Shown one piece after another: positions 27,037-34,027 of a stretch of DNA of 64,000 nt. The notes under the pieces were generated by a model that saw only the letters and a list, made by a program, of their open reading frames with translations, was not told where the DNA came from and searched no databases. The stretch is from Cellulophaga sp. HaHaR_3_176 (GTDB lineage Bacteria; Bacteroidota; Bacteroidia; Flavobacteriales; Flavobacteriaceae). The stretch is from the NCBI RefSeq assembly GCF_019021925.1, contig NZ_CP058990.1, positions 1,356,001-1,420,000 on the forward strand. Reading direction: 5' to 3'. The translations under genes and the position numbers were made by a program. Position 1 is the stretch's first letter, and every line of letters begins with the position of its first letter.

Positions 27037-28236
27037 TTATATAGCTATTGGCCATACATCTTGCTGAGGAAATTGTTGATTTTTCCAAAGGTTTATTTCA
27101 TGAGCTGTAAGTAAACAACCCTCTAACTCCCTTAGCATCTCATCTTTGTTTATATGCTGCCCTATAAAAACCAATTCTACTTTTCGGTCTCCAAACACAG
27201 GATCCCAATTTTCTTCAATTTCATCCTTATGATCTAGAAAGGAGGCGTAAGCTAAACGTTCTCCAAAAGTCATAGAAGCCCACCAAACACCTGCATTATC
27301 TGCTTTACATGAACCACCTGCAGAGCTCCACAATAAAGCATGATTAGTTCTTGAAGCTAACCAAAACAAACCTTTACTTCTAATAATATTTTGAGGAAAA
27401 TTTTGGTTCAGATATGTTAAAAAGCGCTCTGGATGAAATGGCTTTTTACTTCTAAAAACAAAAGAACTTATTCCGTATTCTTCTGTTTCAGGTACATGAT
27501 CATTTTCTAATTCTCTTAACCATCCAGCAGACGCTTCTGCTTTTTCATAGTCAAACAAACCTGTATTCAGTACATTTTCTAAAGCAACCTTAGATTCATT
27601 GGCAGTAAGTATGCGCGCTTCTGGATTTAATTTATGTAGAATAGCATGTAATTCATCAATCTGTTCTGGACGTACCAAATCAATTTTATTGATAATAATA
27701 ACGTTAGCAAATTCAATTTGATCGGTCAATAAATTAACAATAGTCCTATCGTCACCTTCAATAGAGGTAAGCGCTCGTGTGGTTAAATAATCTGAACTTG
27801 AAAAGTCTTTTAAAAAGTTAAATGCATCTACTACGGTAACCATAGTATCTATAAAACTAAACCGACTTAAATCTATTTTACCATCTTCACTTTCAAATGT
27901 AAAAGTCTGTGCTACGGGAATAGGCTCACTGATTCCTGTACTCTCAATAAGTAGATAATCAAATCTGTTTTCGGCTGCCAACTTTTCAACTTCTACCATA
28001 AGATCTTCACGTAAAGTGCAACAAATACAGCCGTTAGACATTTCTACTAATTTCTCCTCCGTTCTAGAGAGCGTGTTTTCATTTGCAATGAACTGAGCAT
28101 CAATATTAACCTCACTCATATCATTAACAATCACGGCTACTTTTAATCCTTTTTTGTTATGGAGCACATGGTTCAACAAGGTAGTTTTACCAGCACCTAG
28201 AAAACCACTTAATACAGTTACAGGTAATTTTTTCAT
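27037..28236 (-). CDS. COG0523 GTPase, ZigA-like zinc metallochaperone
   Basis: 399 residues. G3E-family P-loop [11 protein letters not shown] (11-21), metal site [11 protein letters not shown] with Cys70, Cys72, Cys73, Walker B/ESTG segment [17 protein letters not shown] guanine motif, and a C-terminal CobW_C domain ([19 protein letters not shown]). Zur-controlled ZigA/ZagA proteins of this size deliver zinc to client enzymes during starvation, so location in a Zur operon supports that role. Second of two different COG0523 genes in tandem. Confidence 0.9.
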   Translation of the reverse strand: MKKLPVTVLSGFLGAGKTTLLNHVLHNKKGLKVAVIVNDMSEVNIDAQFIANENTLSRTEEKLVEMSNGCICCTLREDLMVEVEKLAAENRFDYLLIESTGISEPIPVAQTFTFESEDGKIDLSRFSFIDTMVTVVDAFNFLKDFSSSDYLTTRALTSIEGDDRTIVNLLTDQIEFANVIIINKIDLVRPEQIDELHAILHKLNPEARILTANESKVALENVLNTGLFDYEKAEASAGWLRELENDHVPETEEYGISSFVFRSKKPFHPERFLTYLNQNFPQNIIRSKGLFWLASRTNHALLWSSAGGSCKADNAGVWWASMTFGERLAYASFLDHKDEIEENWDPVFGDRKVELVFIGQHINKDEMLRELEGCLLTAHEINLWKNQQFPQQDVWPIAI

Positions 28237-28279
28237 GTGATTTATTGTTTTGTATACTTACTACTTCTGCTATTATTTT

Positions 28280-29206
28280 TTATGGGGTATTTTTATCGAT
28301 AACTTGATTTTTTGAAAGAATGGATGTAATAATTTTTTGTAATAGATACGTCTCACTTCCTGGGCCAATTGTCAACAATTTAGAGCCTGTTATAGGTACA
28401 CCATTAAAAGGCCTTATATGCACTTTGCCATCTGGAGTGCGCTCAAAATAAGTATAATGTGCATCGCCACTAATTATCGTACAACCCTTAACTCTCAGTA
28501 AACTTTTAGGAAGTGCCGCACAAATACCATCAATAGCTTTGGAATGGGGCAAATTTGGCAAATCTACAGCGCATGAAGCCCAGTGTGCTTTTTGATGGTC
28601 TAACTTTTGAGCAGAATTTAGAGAAGGCCCTAATTCAGGTAACAATAAAACATCTAACTGCTGCATGGGGATTACTTTCGCCGTTGGATTCCATATTTTC
28701 AATTGCTGTATAACTTCTGCTTTTCGATTCTCTGATACCTGTTCAAGATGTGATAAAACCAATAGAGAAGAAATTTGAATTTGGTTTGCTTCCAGTTCGT
28801 TATGTGCTCCCCTTTTTTGCCAGTTTTTAACATCTACCACAGAAATTTGAATGGGTGGTAAAAACCGATCATGAAGCCCTACCCCCAAAAACTCCATTAA
28901 GGAACAAGCATCTGATGTTCCGTTGGCTTCGATAAGTGTAATCCCGTTTTTTCTATCAGGAATTCTGTTTACCATATTTCTAAGTTCCATAATCCCACTA
29001 CAACAGATACAGCTACCACTTAAAGGCTTAATAGCATTTGATGCCATCTGCTTGCTTAATTGTTGTGCATCTAAATTGGCATTTTCATAATCGTTTAGAA
29101 TCACATAGGGGTTAAACCCTTGTTCAATAAAACTGTTAATTAAGAACCTTAGTAAGGTAGTTTTTCCTGCTCCTAAAAAACCTACCACCGTAATTATAGC
29201 CTCCAT
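28280..29206 (-). CDS. Second COG0523/CobW-like GTPase (zinc locus)
   Basis: 308 residues, shorter and divergent from its neighbour. P-loop [12 protein letters not shown] (9-20), metal site SGSCICCSG with Cys66, Cys68, Cys69, then LIEANGTSDACSLMEFL in the place of the ESTG motif. The canonical NKxD guanine motif is not obvious (VLSHLEQVS in its place), so nucleotide specificity may differ. C-terminal domain short and atypical (VKGCTIISGDAHYTYFERTP). Sits 43 bases upstream of the ZigA-like gene and 23 bases after the PhoX-like gene. Putative chaperone for a different client. Confidence 0.82.
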   Translation of the reverse strand: MEAIITVVGFLGAGKTTLLRFLINSFIEQGFNPYVILNDYENANLDAQQLSKQMASNAIKPLSGSCICCSGIMELRNMVNRIPDRKNGITLIEANGTSDACSLMEFLGVGLHDRFLPPIQISVVDVKNWQKRGAHNELEANQIQISSLLVLSHLEQVSENRKAEVIQQLKIWNPTAKVIPMQQLDVLLLPELGPSLNSAQKLDHQKAHWASCAVDLPNLPHSKAIDGICAALPKSLLRVKGCTIISGDAHYTYFERTPDGKVHIRPFNGVPITGSKLLTIGPGSETYLLQKIITSILSKNQVIDKNTP

Positions 29207-29229
29207 AATGCAATAGGTTTTATTCGTTA

Positions 29230-30909
29230 TTATATTTTAATTTGATTTAACTTGTTCATTTTTTCGATTAAATCTCCTGTAATGGCAACCACAGCTGGTT
29301 TTGGGATACCATCTTCATCAAAAGGCCATGTACTGGTAGGGTTTTTTAAATCTGTAGTTTGTTCCCCTGGGTGTTGCACACTTAAGAATAAAGTTTTTCC
29401 GTCTGGTGAAAACCAAGGTCCCGTTAACTCCGCATCTTTTGGTGCTGAAGCGACACGAATTACCTTGCCTGCATCTTCACCAAGTCTAGGAATTACGAAT
29501 AGACTATTATTTTTAAAAGCCATATAAGGCTTATCTTTTTTATTCATAGAATTACCCGACATATCTGAAGTCAACCAAAGGTTTCCTGATAAATCAAACG
29601 CTAAATTATCTGGACAAGAAAAACCTTTTTCTTCTCCGCCAGCCAAATAGGTAGAAGCTTTAAAATGTAAAGCATCAAAGGCACCATTATTTTCTTCTAT
29701 TTTTAAAATAGAACCGTGAACATCTCCTTTCGGCTTATTATTTGTCAACGAAATAAAAATGTTTCCCGTAATTGGGTCTATTTCGATATCCTCTGGTCTA
29801 TTTAACGCAGTAGCACCAAGAAGTTTGGCTGCTTCTCGTGCCCGGATCAATACCTCGGTCTGATCTTTGAAATTACTTTTTAAAACGGCTTGAGTTTCCC
29901 AATCTAATGCCAACCAAATACCATTGATAGTATCTGCTACAAATAAAGTTCCCTCCTTTAAAGAACCCGGCTCAGATGAAATAAATTTGTATAAATGTTC
30001 ATCATTTTTATCATCTGCCGTATAGGCTACTACCCTTTTATCTTCTAATTCATATAAGGTGCAACATTCGTGCGCAAATCGTCCTAAAGCAATATGTTTT
30101 TGAGCTGTGCCATCTTTTGGGTTTACTTCTACCACCCAGCCATAATGCTCTGGTGGATAGTCGTAAAAATTTTCCCAACCGTAAGAACTAGGTCTATGTG
30201 TAGCTACATTATTTGTGTCGTATTCGGTTTCTCCAAAGAAACCATCATAGTTTTCCTCACAGGTAAGAAAGGTTTTCCATGGTGTAATACCGCCAGAACA
30301 GTTGCTATTTGTGCCAATAATAGTTGATTTGCCTTTTATGGGGCTGTCCCAATTAACGCTTATTGGTGTTTTACCATTAACTCGGCGATTATGAGGGTCG
30401 TTTTCAACCACTTTCCATACGTCATTCTCTTCTTTGATCCTTACGATGGTACCACCCACATCATACATCTCTTTATCAACCTGCTCTTTAGTTCTATGTT
30501 CAGAAGGATTTTCATATTTTCTAGCATCAAAATCTGAAACAAAAAGTGGATTCACATATTCATGATTAACCCATAGTAAACCGTCTTTCGGGTTGTTTTC
30601 ATCAAAAGGTATAAAACATGTGAAATCATTATTAAACCCAAATGTATCTGTATCGCTTATTTTATCTCCCCACTTTATAATGGTATGATAATTTAATCCC
30701 TTGGCTAATAACAAGTCGTCCGTATCAGAAGCAACTAACCCTTCCAAAGCAAAAGCTTTTAAAGTGTTTAGCCTTTCTTTTGAAATGTTTCTGAATCCGT
30801 TAGTAGGTGTTGCCGTGCTACCACAACTAATTAAAAACTGTGGCATAACTACAGTTCCTAGTCCTGCTTTACCCATAAAGGAAATAAATTTTCTACGGTT
30901 GTATTCCAT
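29230..30909 (-). CDS. PhoX-like phosphatase (DUF839), Tat-exported, in zinc operon
   Basis: 559 residues. Twin-Arg motif NRRKFISFMGKAGLG at 4-18 followed by a lipobox-like FLISCGS, so a Tat lipoprotein is possible. PhoX features: FTCFIPFDENNPKDGLLWVN, NCSGGITPWKTFLTCEENYD (holding the metal-site Cys and Glu), FAHECCTLYELEDKRVVAYT, RPEDIEIDPITGNIFIS, PWFSPDGKTLFLSVQHPGEQ. PhoX enzymes use Fe and Ca rather than Zn, so presence in a Zur operon makes sense as a zinc-free substitute for PhoA. It lies 32 bases after folE. Confidence 0.88.
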   Translation of the reverse strand: MEYNRRKFISFMGKAGLGTVVMPQFLISCGSTATPTNGFRNISKERLNTLKAFALEGLVASDTDDLLLAKGLNYHTIIKWGDKISDTDTFGFNNDFTCFIPFDENNPKDGLLWVNHEYVNPLFVSDFDARKYENPSEHRTKEQVDKEMYDVGGTIVRIKEENDVWKVVENDPHNRRVNGKTPISVNWDSPIKGKSTIIGTNSNCSGGITPWKTFLTCEENYDGFFGETEYDTNNVATHRPSSYGWENFYDYPPEHYGWVVEVNPKDGTAQKHIALGRFAHECCTLYELEDKRVVAYTADDKNDEHLYKFISSEPGSLKEGTLFVADTINGIWLALDWETQAVLKSNFKDQTEVLIRAREAAKLLGATALNRPEDIEIDPITGNIFISLTNNKPKGDVHGSILKIEENNGAFDALHFKASTYLAGGEEKGFSCPDNLAFDLSGNLWLTSDMSGNSMNKKDKPYMAFKNNSLFVIPRLGEDAGKVIRVASAPKDAELTGPWFSPDGKTLFLSVQHPGEQTTDLKNPTSTWPFDEDGIPKPAVVAITGDLIEKMNKLNQIKI

Positions 30910-30941
30910 ACTTTTTGTGCCTAAAAATTTTATAAATAGAT

Positions 30942-31610
30942 TTAATGTAACCGCTCTTGTCCTATAATTTTTAAAAACTCATTCCGGGTATCTGAATCAG
31001 AAAAACAGCCTCCATATTCCAAAGTCGTAGTAAAACTGCTTTGGTCTTTTATTCCTCTGGAAGACACGCATAAATGTTTTGCGGTTACCGAAACAATTAC
31101 ATCTTTAGTATCCAAGACATTTTGCAAATCATTTAAAATTTGAAGTACTAAGCGTTCTTGCACCTGAGGACGGCGCGCATAATAATCTACCAAACGGTTA
31201 ATTTTAGATAACCCAATGACCTTATCTTTGGGCACGTAGGCCACATGGGCATGTCCTACAATTGGTAAAAAGTGATGTTCACATGCTGAGTCAATATTAA
31301 TATTTTGTTCCACAAGCATTTTTTGATACCCGTATTTATTTTCAAAAGTTGAAAGTTTTGGTTTGTTCACTGGGTTTAAACCATAGAACAGCTCTTTTAC
31401 ATACATTTTAGCAACACGGTATGGAGTTCCTGATAGGCTATCATCTGTTAAATCTAGTCCCATTTCTTCCATGATCATTTTAAAATGATGTTGAATGTTA
31501 ATGATCTTTTCCTCATCTGATTTCTCAAATGCATCTGTACGCAACGGCGTTCTAATACTTGTAGAAAAATGGTTATCTCCAGTAACTTCTATTTGATTTT
31601 TATTCTTCAT
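30942..31610 (-). CDS. folE: GTP cyclohydrolase I (FolE, type IA) in zinc operon
   Basis: 222 residues; converts GTP to dihydroneopterin triphosphate for folate/pterin synthesis. Zinc ligands Cys110 and His113 in DSACEHHFLPIVGH and Cys181 in AKHLCVSSRG are all kept, as is the GTP pocket VIGLSKINRLVDYYARRPQVQERL. Its start overlaps the merC-like stop by 11 bases. Zur operons usually carry the zinc-independent FolE2 (type IB); this one carries a zinc-type FolE, probably a second copy. The long charged N-terminus (1-30) is variable in the family. Confidence 0.93.
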   Translation of the reverse strand: MKNKNQIEVTGDNHFSTSIRTPLRTDAFEKSDEEKIINIQHHFKMIMEEMGLDLTDDSLSGTPYRVAKMYVKELFYGLNPVNKPKLSTFENKYGYQKMLVEQNINIDSACEHHFLPIVGHAHVAYVPKDKVIGLSKINRLVDYYARRPQVQERLVLQILNDLQNVLDTKDVIVSVTAKHLCVSSRGIKDQSSFTTTLEYGGCFSDSDTRNEFLKIIGQERLH

Positions 31611-32004
31611 TTACACAACATTTATCAACATTACATTTACAGTGTTTTCTATTATATAAATGCAGTATTATTAAGGCAATAGCAGGTATATATAGTATAG
31701 CTTCTGGTAAGTGAAATAGTTCTAATTTTTCATTCAAGATAACTGCAGCCAATACAGCCCAACTTGACCAAAACATAGGCGTTATCCACTTAATAGAAGT
31801 TGTTTTTGTAGACCAGTAAATAGCAAAAAAAGAAATTGCTAAGAAAAAGTAATCCATAAATTTCCACCAATAAGGTGGTGCATCACAACAGATGACAGAA
31901 CTAGCTTGAGCTATAAAAATAAAAGGGGTTACTACACAATGTAAAAGACATAACGTACTTGCTATGGCTCCTATATTATCTGTTTTTTGTTTTACTAATA
32001 TCAT
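31600..32004 (-). CDS. MerC-like membrane protein heading the zinc operon
   Basis: 134 residues, four predicted transmembrane helices. The MerC signature CLLHCVVTP (Cys19, Cys23) is in helix 1, a second Cys pair VICCDAPPYW follows, and the C-terminus ends HCKCNVDKCCVNEE. MerC domains import Hg(II) in mer operons, but many Bacteroidota keep this gene next to zur, where zinc transport or sensing is more likely. Directly downstream of Zur-type box 1; overlaps folE by 11 bases. Confidence 0.85.
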   Translation of the reverse strand: MILVKQKTDNIGAIASTLCLLHCVVTPFIFIAQASSVICCDAPPYWWKFMDYFFLAISFFAIYWSTKTTSIKWITPMFWSSWAVLAAVILNEKLELFHLPEAILYIPAIALIILHLYNRKHCKCNVDKCCVNEE

Positions 32005-32010
32005 ACCTTA

Positions 32011-32032
32011 TTGCAACTAAGTTGCAAATATA
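32011..32032 (-). promoter_or_regulatory. Zur-type operator (box 1) and -7 element of the zinc operon
   Basis: Perfect palindrome TTGCAAC-TAA-GTTGCAA at 32011-32027. On the minus strand it overlaps a TATATTTG -7 element (plus 32025-32032), with a GTTG -33 19-20 bases further inside box 2. The operator covers the predicted start point of the merC-folE-phoX operon, ending 7 bases before the MerC ATG. Confidence 0.85.
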
Positions 32033-32041
32033 ATAATGTTA

Positions 32042-32073
32042 TTTGTTTTTACAACTTAGTTGCATTATATTTG
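32042..32073 (+). promoter_or_regulatory. Promoter of the fur-family gene with Zur-type operator (box 2)
   Basis: TTTG (-33) at 32042-32045 and TATATTTG (-7) at 32066-32073, spacer 20: a near-ideal Bacteroidota promoter. The operator TACAACTTAGTTGCA (32050-32064), same core as box 1, fills the spacer, so the regulator should repress itself. The start codon lies 5 bases after the -7, implying a leaderless or nearly leaderless transcript. Confidence 0.8.
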
Positions 32074-32077
32074 TTTT

Positions 32078-32458
32078 ATGGGCATTTTGAGAAGAACAAA
32101 ATCGGTTGAAATACTACTTAATGAATTTGAAAAGATATCATCAGCTATTTCAGTGGTTACATTAATAGAACGTCTTGGTTTAAAGATGAATAAAACGACC
32201 ATATATCGTGTTTTAGATAAGCTAGAAGATGATGGTGTTCTGCATTCGTTTTTAGGTAAAAACGGACATAAATGGTATGCAAAATGTAGTGGTTGCTCCA
32301 GTTCTGAACATCATGATGCTCATCCACACTTTCAATGTTCAGATTGTGGAAAAGTAGATTGTTTATCAGCAGATGTTCTTATCCCTAATATTCCTAATCG
32401 TAAAGTTGATGTGTCTCAAATTTTACTTCAAGGAACGTGTGAAAATTGTTTTATTTAA
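32078..32458 (+). CDS. zur: Fur-family regulator, probable Zur
   Basis: 126 residues from the ATG at 32078; the upstream in-frame ATG at 32060 lies inside the operator, and MGILRRTKSVEILLN is a typical start. Winged helix with recognition region NKTTIYRVLDKLEDDGVLH, then the metal region SGCSSSEHHDAHPHFQCSDC, GKVDC and the C-terminal structural-zinc pair TCENC. Divergent from an operon of zinc-stress genes and flanked by two palindromes; zinc rather than iron or manganese is inferred from the targets. Autoregulated by box 2. Confidence 0.88.
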   Translation: MGILRRTKSVEILLNEFEKISSAISVVTLIERLGLKMNKTTIYRVLDKLEDDGVLHSFLGKNGHKWYAKCSGCSSSEHHDAHPHFQCSDCGKVDCLSADVLIPNIPNRKVDVSQILLQGTCENCFI

Positions 32459-32518
32459 AGAATTTATTATTAGTACGTATAAAACTATTCCATACACATT
32501 CCCATTTCACTCCTATCG

Positions 32519-32546
32519 TCGCTTCGGACAAAGCGAATTTGTTTTG
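32519..32546 (+). terminator. Possible terminator after zur
   Basis: TCGCTT (32519-32524) pairs with AAGCGA (32531-32536), 6-base loop, then ATTTGTTTT. Short stem, imperfect T-run. Confidence 0.4.
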
Positions 32547-32636
32547 GTAGTTTAACCAATGGCTGTAGCGCTTGTATTATATCTGATATGTTGATCAAAA
32601 AGTGCCTTATTAAATTTGGATACTGTGTATAATTAG

Positions 32637-33236
32637 TTAATAATACAATCTAAAATCAAGTTGTTTACAACTTTTATAATGTCTTTGATGTAACTCTTCT
32701 ACAACATCTAATATATTTTCATCTTCTTTAAATAAATTAAAGAATGCAATATCAAGATTTGAACTTGTTAATTCATTAAAATCATTACCGTATCCAGAAA
32801 CACTTTTTGCACCAGTAACATCTAAGAAATATTGTGCTTCTTCTTCATCTAAATCAAGAACTTTAGCATTTGAAAAATGTAAAATCTTACCTTTTAATTT
32901 TCCTTCAAAAAGCTCCGCTATTTCTTGTAAACTATAGTAGTAATCATTCAAACAAATACTATTTGCTTCGCCTGTTATAACTAAGTATATTATTTCATAG
33001 TTTTTAAAATTATGATCATCTAAAACTAACGTATTTAAGCTAGCTTCTAAACCTTCAATAGTGTCGCATGTTTTATAAATACTGCCAACCCCAAATTGCA
33101 TGGTCAATTGATCTAATTTTTTTTGGGTTTCGGTAACCTGATCTATTTCTACATCTTCAACAGCTTCTAAACAATAAATGAAATAATCTGTATTTATAAA
33201 TTCTTCTTGAGGTAATTGTTGTCTTTTTTCTAACAA
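32637..33236 (-). CDS. Cytosolic protein of unknown function (DUF6642-like)
   Basis: 199 residues, acidic, no signal or membrane segment. Alternating strand/helix pattern (TDYFIYCLEAVEDVEID; FKNYEIIYLVITGEANSICL; KGKILHFSNAKVLDLDEEEA; AKSVSGYGNDFNELTSSNLD) suggesting an alpha/beta fold of the caspase/CHAT type; a Cys-bearing SICLNDYYYSL and a preceding VITGEAN loop fit weakly. I recall such proteins as DUF6642 but cannot confirm. Stand-alone gene convergent with zur. Confidence 0.65.
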   Translation of the reverse strand: MLEKRQQLPQEEFINTDYFIYCLEAVEDVEIDQVTETQKKLDQLTMQFGVGSIYKTCDTIEGLEASLNTLVLDDHNFKNYEIIYLVITGEANSICLNDYYYSLQEIAELFEGKLKGKILHFSNAKVLDLDEEEAQYFLDVTGAKSVSGYGNDFNELTSSNLDIAFFNLFKEDENILDVVEELHQRHYKSCKQLDFRLYY

Positions 33237-33456
33237 ATTTCAGGATTTATGTAAAGTGTTTAAAAGCAAAAATAATATAACTCTTTTATTTTTTTCGCCG
33301 ATTTAATATAAAATAGATAAAAACCATCTCATAATGTTTTATTAAATTCTAATATGTAATATGCGCAATACAACTACTTTATTTATAGTACTTTATTTTT
33401 TTTGAAAGTAATTTTAACATAGTTCGACCAACTAAAAACTAAACCGAACAAAAATA

Positions 33457-33639
33457 ATGAAACCAACTAAAATTTCGGATAATCTAGATCTTATCGTCAC
33501 TATTTTATTAATATTAAGCAAATACGGTCTACCCTATTCCACTTCAATTTTAGAGTATTTTAAAGAATATAAATTTTTCAAATTTGTATCTTTAGATAAC
33601 GTCATGGCTAGTTCTGTTCTCTCTAATCATTTAAAATAG
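33457..33639 (+). CDS. Short ORF, possibly a gene remnant
   Basis: 60 codons ending 4 bases before the next gene. DNLDLIVTILLILSKYGLPY looks like the N-terminal helix of AarF/UbiB-type kinases, which often neighbour genes of this sort, but nothing further of that family follows. Could be a small protein, a leader or a truncated remnant. Phase and spacing with the next gene are the only further support. Confidence 0.3.
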   Translation: MKPTKISDNLDLIVTILLILSKYGLPYSTSILEYFKEYKFFKFVSLDNVMASSVLSNHLK

Positions 33640-33643
33640 AGAC

Positions 33644-34015
33644 ATGGAAAACTGGTATTTGCCCGTTACAATTGTGCCTAGTTTGGCCTTACTTATTCTT
33701 TCAACTTCAAATTTAATGGTGACATTAAATAATGAAATAAGTGAAATGATTGAAGGTTCTAAATATAAATCTATAATTATTAAGAAATTAATGCAATTAA
33801 AGTTGCTTAATATGGCCATGGTATTTTTCTATGTTGCTGTAGCACTTTTATTAGTTTCTGCGGTGTTTAACGGTCTATACAACATCAAAAAAATATCATT
33901 ATATATAAGTGTTTTAGCAATTGTTTCAGCACTCATTGGGCTTTTACCTTTGATTATCTATTCATTTAGAGCTGTTACCATTCGTCAAAATCAATTTAAA
34001 AACCAACTAGATTAA
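33644..34015 (+). CDS. Small integral membrane protein (DUF2721-like)
   Basis: 123 residues with three hydrophobic helices (about 8-28, 52-76, 85-108) joined by charged loops (NNEISEMIEGSKYKSIIIKK). Pattern of a helix, a long amphipathic linker and two more helices resembles DUF2721. Function unknown. Twelve bases before the Rieske-TPP gene, so probably the first membrane component of the stress operon that runs to polyphosphate kinase. Confidence 0.65.
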   Translation: MENWYLPVTIVPSLALLILSTSNLMVTLNNEISEMIEGSKYKSIIIKKLMQLKLLNMAMVFFYVAVALLLVSAVFNGLYNIKKISLYISVLAIVSALIGLLPLIIYSFRAVTIRQNQFKNQLD

Positions 34016-34027
34016 ACATAAACTATT

